Positions 7,540 through 13,275 of a stretch of 13,275 bases of DNA are shown in pieces (position 1 is the first letter of the stretch; each line of letters begins with the position of its first letter). The position numbers were made by a program, and so were the translations under genes. The stretch is taken from positions 1 through 13,275 of the forward strand of contig CAIVAH010000236.1 of the NCBI GenBank assembly GCA_903903765.1, read 5' to 3'. The notes under the pieces are model-generated. The model saw only the letters and a program-made list of their open reading frames with translations, made no database searches and was not told where the DNA came from. Source of the DNA: an uncultured Methylococcaceae bacterium (GTDB taxonomy: Bacteria > Pseudomonadota > Gammaproteobacteria > Methylococcales > Methylomonadaceae).

Positions 7540-8582
7540 GTACGCTAGGTGTTTTGCCAACTCTGGGTACCACTGCTGCTCAATCTTCAGCAAATCCAGT
7601 ATCAGCTCAAAGTCTTGATAACGACAAGGAATCTTTTAAAGCAGATTTACTAGCAGAAATACTCAGCCAAAATTTAAATCAAGCTAATCCTATGTTCAAT
7701 TCTTCTAAAGCAACTGACACTGGCGTAACAGATGCAAAAATAAATACGACATTATCGATGCCTAATCAAGATATGTTGGCTATGATGTTAGCCATGCCAA
7801 CTAAAGTCGCCTTAATACAGCAAACAGACACTGCGATTAATCAAGATAAACTAATAAATCAAGATACACCAATAAATCAAGACAGTTTGGCTCAACAGCT
7901 AGAGACGACTAGTGAACCGCCACAAAAAACAATAATTCATGAAGATAGCTCAAGTTTCAATATAAATGAACCGGTTAAAACCCCGTTACTAAACCAAACC
8001 GAACCAGTCATAAATACTGCAGCTACTACACCTGATTTAATAAACGCCGTCAATCCACAAGTCATTGTTAAAAACACGCCAACTATTGTCAATTCTGCAC
8101 CAATAGTCGATAGAACAGCCACGTATACCATACCTTCTGCAGTGGGTGAATCAGGTTGGAGTGATGCAATCAGCCAGCGAATAGTGTGGATGAGCAGTGA
8201 AAATATCCAAACAGCGACTTTAAATATATCGCCACCGCATTTAGGACCAATACAAGTTCAAATACAAATGGATAACCAACAAACTAATGTCCAATTTTAT
8301 ACCACCCAAGCAGATGTAAAACTAGCGTTGCAAAACTCCATGCCCTTATTAACCCAGCTGTTTGAGCAAACTGGCATGCAATTAGGCGAAGCCAAAGTTG
8401 ATATGCAACATTTCGACTTCAATCAACAATCTAACCCTCAACAGCAGCAACAATCAGCACAACAGCAATTTAAGTCTAATTCCTTGTTAAAAAATGAACA
8501 TGTAATCGACCCTTCAACCGCGTCAAACACAGGCTCAAATACCTTCATCAACGGTAATGGCTTGTTAAATATTTACGCCTAA
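7536..8582 (+). CDS. fliK: FliK, flagellar hook-length control protein
   Basis: FliK is the secreted ruler that measures hook length and flips FlhB from hook to filament export. The product has 348 residues. The N-terminal two thirds (1 to about 215) are low-complexity and rich in N, Q, T, P and S, as expected for a flexible ruler. It contains three consecutive six-residue INQDxx repeats (7836-7889). The C-terminal switching domain (about 225-285) carries TLNISPPHLGPIQVQIQMDNQQTNVQFYT and LTQLFEQTGMQLGEAKVDM, the Flg_hook core. A Q-rich tail follows. It overlaps fliJ by 4 bases. A second FliK-type C-domain is encoded at 856-1674, but this gene has the canonical operon position between fliJ and fliL. 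Confidence 0.92.
   Translation: MSTLGVLPTLGTTAAQSSANPVSAQSLDNDKESFKADLLAEILSQNLNQANPMFNSSKATDTGVTDAKINTTLSMPNQDMLAMMLAMPTKVALIQQTDTAINQDKLINQDTPINQDSLAQQLETTSEPPQKTIIHEDSSSFNINEPVKTPLLNQTEPVINTAATTPDLINAVNPQVIVKNTPTIVNSAPIVDRTATYTIPSAVGESGWSDAISQRIVWMSSENIQTATLNISPPHLGPIQVQIQMDNQQTNVQFYTTQADVKLALQNSMPLLTQLFEQTGMQLGEAKVDMQHFDFNQQSNPQQQQQSAQQQFKSNSLLKNEHVIDPSTASNTGSNTFINGNGLLNIYA
7836..7889 (+). repeat. fliK: Three tandem 18-bp repeats inside fliK
   Basis: Three in-frame 18-bp units start at 7836, 7854 and 7872. Each begins with ATNAATCAAGA and encodes I-N-Q-D plus two variable residues (KL, TP, SL). Such units in the ruler part of FliK could change in number by slippage and so change ruler length. 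Confidence 0.75.
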
Positions 8583-8611
8583 CATGATTATTAAATGAAT
8601 GGACCTTTACA

Positions 8612-9118
8612 ATGGCAGAAAACACTGAAATATTAGAAATTGAACAAAAATCCACCCGAAAATGGTTAATTATTAGTCTTAGCACCTTATTATTGTTTGG
8701 CAGTGCCGGAGGTGTCTATTGGTTTACTTCTGATAACGCTACAGAGGTATTATCCGAATCGACGCCGACACCTAACGCCGAAACAGTGTCAGAAACAGAT
8801 GAAAATCTGACACCCGTGTTTGTAGAACTAGAATCCTTTACTGTAAATTTACAACCCGATGGGCAATTTTTACAAGCATCTTTCAACTTACAAGTGCATG
8901 ATGATGAAACGGCAAAAACAATAAATTTATATATGCCACACATTAGAAGTCGTATATTATTTTTGTTATCCGAAAAAACAGCAGACGAACTGGTTAAACA
9001 AAAAGGAAAAACCACCCTCATCAGCGAAATAAAACAATTAATTGAACAACCTTTTGCAAAAGGCAGTGCCGCAATTAAAATTACTGACGTTTTAATCACC
9101 TCATTCATCATTCAATAA
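8612..9118 (+). CDS. fliL: FliL, flagellar basal body-associated protein
   Basis: FliL is an inner-membrane protein that surrounds or stabilises the stator units at the motor. The product has 168 residues. It has a short charged cytoplasmic N-terminus and one membrane helix at about residues 16-38 (RKWLIISLSTLLLFGSAGGVYWF). A T/S/E-rich linker follows, then the periplasmic domain beginning FVELESFTVNLQPDGQFLQASFNLQV. The family-typical middle reads MPHIRSRILFLLSEKTADEL, and the C-terminus is hydrophobic (ITDVLITSFIIQ). It lies 29 bases after fliK and 9 bases before fliM. No strong ribosome binding site is seen. Confidence 0.94.
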   Translation: MAENTEILEIEQKSTRKWLIISLSTLLLFGSAGGVYWFTSDNATEVLSESTPTPNAETVSETDENLTPVFVELESFTVNLQPDGQFLQASFNLQVHDDETAKTINLYMPHIRSRILFLLSEKTADELVKQKGKTTLISEIKQLIEQPFAKGSAAIKITDVLITSFIIQ

Positions 9119-9127
9119 TCACATAAG

Positions 9128-9838
9128 ATGGACGAATTAGAACTCTCTCAAGATGAAATAAACACCTTATTACAAAGGATTTCAGGTGCGACTGAAGAAG
9201 TATTTAACTTTGCGACACAAGCTCGTGCAGTGCGTGGGCACATGCCCACATTGGATTTAATTTATGAACGTTTCATCCAATTTTTACGTATCGATTTATT
9301 TGAGTTATTAGGACGTACCCCAGAAATTACAATTACACCTGTTCGTCATATTAAGTACACTGATTTATTGCATGATTTAGAAGTACTGGCTAATGTAAAC
9401 TTAATAAAAATCAAACCGCTAAGCGGTACAGCCATGATAATAATGGATGCAAACTTGGTTTATTTATTGGTCGATAAATTATTCGGGGGTAATGGTAAGC
9501 TTCAAACTCGCATAGAAAGCAGAGAGTTTAGTGCCATTGAGCAACGTATCATTCAAAAAACTTTAAACATTATCTTCGATGCTTTAGTAAAAGCGTGGGA
9601 ATTGTTATATTCAGTTTATTTTGAATATGTACGCTCAGAAATGAATCCACAATTCGCCAACATCGCCTCACCTAACGAAATCGTAGTCACGGCGTCTTTT
9701 CGCATTGATATTGGCAATATGGGCGGTGACTTTCATATTTGTCTACCCTACAGTATGCTCGAACCGATTAGCGATTTACTCTGTCATGGCTTACAAAAAG
9801 AATCAACTACTGACAAAAAAAAAACTGGGCACATTTGA
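9128..9838 (+). CDS. fliM: FliM, flagellar motor switch protein, N-terminal and middle domains (gene frameshifted)
   Basis: FliM is the C-ring protein that binds phospho-CheY and couples it to FliG. This frame gives 236 residues. The N-terminal CheY-P-binding motif LSQDEINTLL lies at about residues 5-14. The middle CheC-like domain carries the FliG-contact motif FGGNGK at residues 119-124, followed by EQRIIQKTLNIIFDALVKAW and GGDFHICLPYSMLEPISDLL. Normal FliM is about 320-330 residues and continues into a SpoA domain. Here the frame passes a 10-A run (9815-9824), adds TGHI and stops. The missing domain is in the -1 frame immediately downstream. A -1 shift at the A-run restores 314 residues, including a conserved tryptophan just after the junction. 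As written, the product would lack the FliN-binding domain. Confidence 0.93.
   Translation: MDELELSQDEINTLLQRISGATEEVFNFATQARAVRGHMPTLDLIYERFIQFLRIDLFELLGRTPEITITPVRHIKYTDLLHDLEVLANVNLIKIKPLSGTAMIIMDANLVYLLVDKLFGGNGKLQTRIESREFSAIEQRIIQKTLNIIFDALVKAWELLYSVYFEYVRSEMNPQFANIASPNEIVVTASFRIDIGNMGGDFHICLPYSMLEPISDLLCHGLQKESTTDKKKTGHI
9815..9824 (+). other. fliM: A10 homopolymer at the fliM frame break (possible slippage site)
   Basis: Ten consecutive A follow the GAC codon of fliM. In the upstream frame this reads K-K-K-T-G-H-I-stop. With a -1 shift, or one extra A, it reads K-K-K-N-W-A-H-L-I-K-H-Q-I-K-D, which matches the FliM linker entering the SpoA domain. The run satisfies an A-AAA-AAA slippery pattern and is also long enough for RNA polymerase slippage. 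It is the longest homopolymer I noticed in the window (others reach about 7). Confidence 0.75.
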
Positions 9839-10071
9839 TAAAACATCAAATAAAAGACTCTAAAGTAGAAGCAATCGCTGAGTTATGTACAATAGACTCC
9901 AATTTAAGACAAATACTCAATATAAAAGTAGGTGACATTATTCCTTTTGAAATGCCTGATAATATTGCAGTTAATGTAGATTCTTTACCCATTTTAAATT
10001 GTAAATATGGCAAAATAAATGGCCAATATGCAGTACAAGTTGAACAAATAATCGACCAATCAACTAACTAA
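9835..10071 (+). CDS. fliM: FliM C-terminal SpoA (FliN-like) domain in the shifted frame
   Basis: This 78-residue frame begins formally at a TTG but has no ribosome binding site. It is best read as the continuation of fliM. KHQIKDSKVEAIAELCTIDSNLRQILNIKVGDIIPFEMPDNIAVNVDSLPILNCKYGKINGQYAVQVEQII follows the C-terminal SpoA domain of FliM, including the LNLKVGDxIP signature and the GxYGxxNGxxAlxv end. Open reading extends upstream of 9835 in this frame and joins fliM through the A-run with W-A-H-L-I. In the C-ring this domain pairs with FliN. An independent protein is unlikely, though internal initiation of a SpoA fragment is known in some type III systems (short SpaO/YscQ C-terminal products). 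Confidence 0.85.
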   Translation: MIKHQIKDSKVEAIAELCTIDSNLRQILNIKVGDIIPFEMPDNIAVNVDSLPILNCKYGKINGQYAVQVEQIIDQSTN

Positions 10072-10104
10072 GCATCAGTCAATACAAAATATCAGGAGTA
10101 AAAC

Positions 10105-10503
10105 ATGAGTGAAGAAGGTTTAGGCGAGGTAGATTGGTCTGCAGAACTATCCGAACAAGCCCGCACAGAAAACATGCAAGATATTATAAGTACAGATGTT
10201 TTTAACGAAATAACACCTGATTATAATGAAACGGGTTCGACAACGGATCTGGAGTTTATATTAGATATTCCCGTCCAACTGACCGTAGAACTAGGCCGTA
10301 CAAAAATTTCCATCAAAAATCTCATGCAACTTACGCAAGGTTCTGTGATTGAACTGAATGGCTTTGCCGGTGAGCCTTTAGATGTATTAGTCAATGGTTG
10401 TTTAATTGCGCATGGCGAAGTTGTCGTCGTTAATGACAAATACGGTATCCGCCTTATTGATATTACTAACCCCGCAGATCGACTCAAGCGAGTCAATAAA
10501 TGA
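10105..10503 (+). CDS. fliN: FliN, flagellar motor switch protein
   Basis: FliN forms the bottom of the C-ring with FliM and docks the FliH-FliI complex. The product has 132 residues, the normal size. An acidic, unstructured N-terminus of about 50 residues precedes the SpoA domain: LEFILDIPVQLTVELGRTKISIKNLMQLTQGSVIELNGFAGEPLDVLVNGCLIAHGEVVVVNDKYGIRLIDI. This contains the family core LxVELGRT, GSVIEL and the LIAxGEVVVVxxxYGIRI block. A strong AGGAG lies 7 bases before the ATG, the best ribosome binding site in the operon. The gene stands 33 bases after the fliM 3' end, and its stop overlaps fliO by 4 bases. Confidence 0.97.
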   Translation: MSEEGLGEVDWSAELSEQARTENMQDIISTDVFNEITPDYNETGSTTDLEFILDIPVQLTVELGRTKISIKNLMQLTQGSVIELNGFAGEPLDVLVNGCLIAHGEVVVVNDKYGIRLIDITNPADRLKRVNK

Positions 10504-10829
10504 CATTATCGTATATACAGTTATTTACACCCCTGGTTTTTATATTGCTAATGATAGCAGGAGCTGCTTGGTTGATAAAACGCCTGAATCAACCTAGGTC
10601 ACTCCATGCCAAATTAATGACAGTGCAAAGTTCGGTTGCAGTAGGCCCTAGAGAACGCATTGTGCTATTAGAAGTCGCCGACCAATGGTTAGTGCTGGGC
10701 ATTACCCCCGGCAACATTAATACATTATTAACCCTACCCGCTCAAGCCCTACCCGAATCAGAGCCTAAATATCCAGACAAAGCTCATTTTACTCAATCGT
10801 GGTTAGAGCGTTATACAAGACAAATTTAA
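10500..10829 (+). CDS. fliO: FliO, flagellar export-gate assembly protein
   Basis: FliO is a small bitopic membrane protein that helps the FliP ring assemble. The product has 109 residues. A membrane helix at about residues 5-27 ([20 protein letters not shown]) is followed by a cytoplasmic domain with the family pattern [37 protein letters not shown]. It overlaps fliN by 4 bases at the start, and its stop shares a base with the fliP ATG. Position between fliN and fliP supports the call, since FliO sequences are otherwise variable. Confidence 0.92.
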   Translation: MTLSYIQLFTPLVFILLMIAGAAWLIKRLNQPRSLHAKLMTVQSSVAVGPRERIVLLEVADQWLVLGITPGNINTLLTLPAQALPESEPKYPDKAHFTQSWLERYTRQI

Positions 10830-11566
10830 TGAAATTTACCCTTATTTTCATCATACTCGTTGGCATATTCTTGCCTATAAGTGCTAATGCGGCTTTACCT
10901 GGCTTTGTTAACGCCACCCCTACATCGGGCGGCGGTGAGTCTTATAGTTTAAGCTTAGAACTCTTAGTTTTATTGACCTCACTGACATTTTTACCCGCAG
11001 TGGTATTAATGATGACCAGCTTTACTCGCATCATTATTGTTTTGTCATTATTTAGAATGGCCATAGGCACTCAAAACACACCGCCTAACCAAGTATTAAT
11101 AGGCTTAGCTTTATTTTTAACGCTCTTTGTCATGAGTCCGGTCTTAGACAAAATCTATACCGACGCTTATATTCCTTTATCAGAAAATAAAATAACATTA
11201 ATGACGGCGCTAGAGAAAGGCGGTGAACCTCTAAGAGGCTTTATGCTAAGGCAAACCCGACAAGCCGATTTAGCCATGTATTTAAAACTCTCTAATACTC
11301 CTGAGCCAGAAACCCATGCCGACATACCTTTTAGGGTGTTAGTGCCTGCATTTGTAACTAGTGAACTTAAAACCGCATTTCAGATCGGCTTTGCCATCTT
11401 TATCCCGTTTATAATTATCGATATGGTAGTAGCCAGTGTATTAATGGCGATGGGGATGATGATGGTTTCACCGGCCATTGTGTCTTTACCCTTTAAAATT
11501 ATGTTATTTGTATTAGTTGATGGCTGGCAACTGTTGTTAAGCTCATTAGGGGGCAGTTTTGGATAA
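10829..11566 (+). CDS. fliP: FliP, flagellar export gate protein
   Basis: FliP makes the pentameric core of the export gate. The product has 245 residues, the standard length. A cleavable signal peptide is visible ([20 protein letters not shown], cut predicted before ALPG), as known for FliP. Family motifs follow: [56 protein letters not shown], then [50 protein letters not shown], and a terminal [18 protein letters not shown] 10829 (TAATG with the fliO stop) is chosen; an open frame from 10799 would place extra polar residues before the signal peptide. Confidence 0.97.
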   Translation: MKFTLIFIILVGIFLPISANAALPGFVNATPTSGGGESYSLSLELLVLLTSLTFLPAVVLMMTSFTRIIIVLSLFRMAIGTQNTPPNQVLIGLALFLTLFVMSPVLDKIYTDAYIPLSENKITLMTALEKGGEPLRGFMLRQTRQADLAMYLKLSNTPEPETHADIPFRVLVPAFVTSELKTAFQIGFAIFIPFIIIDMVVASVLMAMGMMMVSPAIVSLPFKIMLFVLVDGWQLLLSSLGGSFG

Positions 11567-11572
11567 GCGACT

Positions 11573-11842
11573 ATGACGCCAGAATCCATTATGAGCATGG
11601 GGCATCAAGCGATCATGGTTACCCTTATGATCTCTGCACCCATGTTGCTCGTCGCCTTAGTCATTGGTTTGATTGTGAGTATTTTTCAAGCCGCTACCCA
11701 GATTAATGAATCCACTTTATCTTTTATCCCTAAATTAATGGGTATTTTTATAGTGTTAGTCTTAGCAGGGCCGTGGATGTTAACCATTTTAACGGATTAT
11801 ATGCGTTCGGTATTAACTAACATCCCAAATCTAGTTGGCTAA
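11573..11842 (+). CDS. fliQ: FliQ, flagellar export gate protein
   Basis: FliQ has two membrane helices and wraps the FliP-FliR core of the gate. The product has 89 residues, the usual size. The first helix (AIMVTLMISAPMLLVALVIGLIVSIFQAATQINESTLSFIPKL) carries the strongly conserved FQAxTQINExTLxFIPK motif. The second helix is GIFIVLVLAGPWMLTILTDYM. A GGATAAG stretch overlapping the fliP stop can serve as the ribosome binding site. It lies 6 bases after fliP and 6 before fliR. Confidence 0.97.
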   Translation: MTPESIMSMGHQAIMVTLMISAPMLLVALVIGLIVSIFQAATQINESTLSFIPKLMGIFIVLVLAGPWMLTILTDYMRSVLTNIPNLVG

Positions 11843-11848
11843 GCAACT

Positions 11849-12631
11849 ATGATGGAATTTACCAGTGCCCAAGTACTGGCAGTATTCAGTGCTTATTTTT
11901 GGCCCTTAGCGCGTATTTTAGGCTTATTTAGCAGTGCCCCGTTTTTTGGACACCGAAACATACCGGTACGCATACGTGTTGCTGTGGGCGTTGCCATTAC
12001 CTTTTTAATCGCCCCCACTCTTCCCACATTTACTGCCCCTAACCCCATGTCATGGGAAGGTTTATTGATCCTCTGCCAACAGATACTTATCGGCGTCTCC
12101 ATAGGCTTTACCATGCGCCTTATATTTACAGGAGTAGAACTAACGGGGGATATGATTGGCATGACAATGGGATTTGGTTTTGCCTTATTTTATAACCCGC
12201 AATCCGGTGGCCAAAGCTCTGCAATTAATCAATTATTATCGGCATTAACCTTATTAATATTTTTAGCAGCAGATATCCATTTACAACTTTTACAATGTCT
12301 TATTAAAAGCTATAGCAGCATACCGATTGATATGACTAGTTTAAGTAAAAATATGTTTCATCAAGTCGCAATGCTCGGTAAACATATATTTTTAATTAGT
12401 TTTCAATTATCCATGCCCGTTATTGCTGCACTGCTTATGATTAACATGGCCTTAGGCGTATTAACCAAAGCCGCACCGCAACTTAATTTATTTGGCATAG
12501 GTTTTCCTATTATTCTACTGGTGGGTTTTTTAATGCTTGCTTTATTAATGCCTTATTGGGCAATTCCGATACATGAAAACCTGCAACACGGCATTAATTT
12601 AATCCTTGAACTAATCAGCATTATTAACTAA
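11849..12631 (+). CDS. fliR: FliR, flagellar export gate protein
   Basis: FliR completes the FliP5-Q4-R1 gate. The product has 260 residues, mainly hydrophobic with several membrane helices. Recognisable parts include the N-terminal FWPLARILGLFSSAPFFGHRNIPVRIRVAVGVAITFLIAPTLP, and ILIGVSIGFTMRLIFTGVELTGDMIGMTMGFGFALFYNPQSGGQSSAINQ, the most conserved stretch of the family. Near the end it has INMALGVLTKAAPQLNLFGIGFPIILLVGFLML. The start is ATGATG at 11849. It is the last gene of the visible operon. In many gammaproteobacteria flhB follows directly, but here the repeat array follows instead. Confidence 0.97.
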   Translation: MMEFTSAQVLAVFSAYFWPLARILGLFSSAPFFGHRNIPVRIRVAVGVAITFLIAPTLPTFTAPNPMSWEGLLILCQQILIGVSIGFTMRLIFTGVELTGDMIGMTMGFGFALFYNPQSGGQSSAINQLLSALTLLIFLAADIHLQLLQCLIKSYSSIPIDMTSLSKNMFHQVAMLGKHIFLISFQLSMPVIAALLMINMALGVLTKAAPQLNLFGIGFPIILLVGFLMLALLMPYWAIPIHENLQHGINLILELISIIN

Positions 12632-12667
12632 CGCTGACATATTTTAATGTTGTTTATAACTGAGAAA

Positions 12668-13110
12668 TTTTGTAAAGCTTGATCGACAAATTGTGAGTGG
12701 CATTGATAATTTTGTCAGCACCGGTTACAAAATTATTGAGTGGTCATACAGTTTTGTAAAGACTGCTTACAAAATTGCTTAGGGCGTTAAAAAAATTGTA
12801 AGCAGTCATTACAAAATGTTTAGGTTCGAGACAACTTTGTAAAGCCTGTTTGCAAAATTGTTTATACCGGAGAAAACTTTGTAAACACTGCTTACAAAAT
12901 TGTTTATACCGGAGAAAATTTTGTAACCACTGCTTACAAAATTGTTTAGCCGCGAAAAACTTTACAAACCCTAATTACAAAATTGTGAACACCCAAAGAA
13001 ACGTTGTAACCAGTGATGACAATATTGTTTGCCGCCAATATATTTTGTAAGCACGAATCACAAAATTTTTTATACAGGAAGAAATCTTGTAAAACTAGCT
13101 TGTAAAATGT
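12668..13110. repeat. Array of about 11 tandem 42-bp units with palindromic cores
   Basis: Left-arm hits (TTGTAA or a close variant) start at 12670, 12712, 12754, 12796, 12837, 12879, 12921, 12962, 13004, 13045 and 13087, a regular 41-42 base spacing. In the best units the core is TTTTGTAA, 7 bases (often xxACTGC), then TTACAAAA, a perfect 8-bp dyad followed by TTG. The linker between cores is partly conserved in the middle units (GTTTATACCGGAGAAAA). Units vary by substitutions and by 1-base length changes, so this is not a CRISPR: there is no constant repeat with unique spacers. It fills most of the 592 bases between fliR and the transposase ATG. The period is close to four DNA helical turns, so all palindromes would lie on one face. 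Function is unknown; terminator, protein-binding array or REP-like element are all possible. Confidence 0.85.
12752..12816. repeat. Inverted pair of array units forming a long imperfect hairpin
   Basis: Unit three (12752-12776) and unit four (12792-12816) are in opposite orientation: the core reads GACTGC in one and GCAGTC in the other. The two 25-base arms are complementary at 22 of 25 positions, with a 15-base loop (12777-12791). This is stronger than the hairpin of any single unit. It could end transcription from fliR or mark an inversion inside the array. Confidence 0.6.
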
Positions 13111-13117
13111 TTGTCGG

Positions 13118-13133
13118 CATAAAAATTTTTATG
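13118..13133. repeat. 16-bp perfect palindrome between the array and the transposase element
   Basis: CATAAAAATTTTTATG is a perfect palindrome without a spacer. It lies 7 bases after the last array unit and 14 bases before the transposase-element motif. It may be an operator-like site, a boundary mark, or chance in AT-rich DNA. Confidence 0.4.
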
Positions 13134-13147
13134 GCACTGGGGTAATT

Positions 13148-13275
13148 GGGGTCAGAGTAAACTTAAATTATTGCTTTACTGTATATTGTTTCGTTTAGAT
13201 CCATATATTTCAGGGAAAACGAAATGCCGCGACTTAGTAGAGTGTGCCCCGTCGATGTTCCGCAACATATTCCCC
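13148..13275 (+). mobile_element. 5' part of a REP-associated transposase (RAYT) element, running off the window
   Basis: The sequence GGGGTCAGAGTAAAC (13148-13162) resembles a motif I recall seeing repeatedly just upstream of, or at the ends of, RAYT/IS200-like Transposase_17 genes in proteobacterial genomes. About 60 bases later a RAYT-like coding region begins. The right half is outside the window, so the element's end and size cannot be given. The motif link is from memory and not from a search. Confidence 0.5.
13224..13275 (+). CDS. REP-associated tyrosine transposase, N-terminal 17 codons only
   Basis: The visible residues MPRLSRVCPVDVPQHIP fit the start of RAYT (Y1 HUH) transposases, which typically begin MPRxxRxxxPGxPxHIxxRGNN. 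The ATG is supported by AGGGA at 13212-13216, seven bases upstream. RAYTs are single-copy-type HUH nucleases that bind and process short palindromic REP sequences. The catalytic HUH and tyrosine motifs lie beyond the window, so activity cannot be judged. The gene follows the palindromic array and the GGGGTCAGAG motif. Confidence 0.65.
   Translation, partial: MPRLSRVCPVDVPQHIP

Noticed and set aside
8716..9111. A 131-residue minus-strand open frame over fliL.
   Set aside because: It is antisense to the well-supported fliL gene, with unnatural composition and no ribosome binding site; a codon-bias shadow.
12850..13050. A 66-residue open frame rich in C, Q, N and R with a 14-residue repeat (HCLQNCLYRRKFCN).
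   Set aside because: It is a translation of the 42-bp DNA repeats. Because 42 is divisible by three, the frame stays open by periodicity. It starts at a TTG with no ribosome binding site and has no family resemblance.
12668..13110. CRISPR array.
   Set aside because: The repeats are degenerate, the spacing region is itself partly repeated, and there are no constant 28-37 bp repeats with unique spacers and no cas genes in the window.

Overview
This window is a nearly complete flagellar basal-body and export-apparatus gene cluster from an AT-rich Proteobacterium. Protein sequences and gene order (flaG, fliT, then fliF-G-H-I-J-K-L-M-N-O-P-Q-R) fit the Gammaproteobacteria with polar-type flagellar clusters. 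I cannot fix the order from sequence alone. A REP-associated transposase element at the right edge is of a kind common in environmental gammaproteobacteria.

Layout. Positions 1-307 hold the 3' end of flaG. A 209-base gap with a 9-bp dyad follows. Positions 517-1951 hold a small + strand group: a FliT-like chaperone, a FliK-type C-domain protein, and a stand-alone FlhB C-terminal-domain homologue that lacks the NPTH autocleavage site. fliE follows on the MINUS strand (1958-2299). It is convergent with the FlhB-like gene, 6 bases away, and divergent from fliF. From 2454 to 12631 there is one tightly packed + strand operon, fliFGHIJKLMNOPQR, with many 1-4 base overlaps and longest gaps of about 33 bases. 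It encodes the MS-ring (FliF), the C-ring switch (FliG, FliM, FliN), the export ATPase complex (FliH, FliI, FliJ), the hook-length ruler (FliK), the stator-associated protein (FliL) and the membrane export gate (FliO, FliP, FliQ, FliR). flhB and flhA do not follow fliR inside the window.

fliM is split. Its first 232 codons run into a run of 10 A (9815-9824), after which the frame stops at 9838. The missing C-terminal SpoA domain continues in the -1 frame to 10071. A -1 slip, or one extra A, restores a 314-residue FliM. This is either a sequencing or assembly error, a real mutation, or slippage-dependent expression.

After fliR lies a 592-base stretch without a convincing gene. It contains about 11 tandem units spaced 41-42 bp apart, each with a short AT-rich palindrome (TTTTGTAA, 7 bases, TTACAAAA). 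A 16-bp perfect palindrome follows, then the 5' end of a REP-associated tyrosine transposase (RAYT) element. Its first 17 codons are present before the window ends. The array, its inverted unit pair and its closeness to a RAYT are the least ordinary part of the window.
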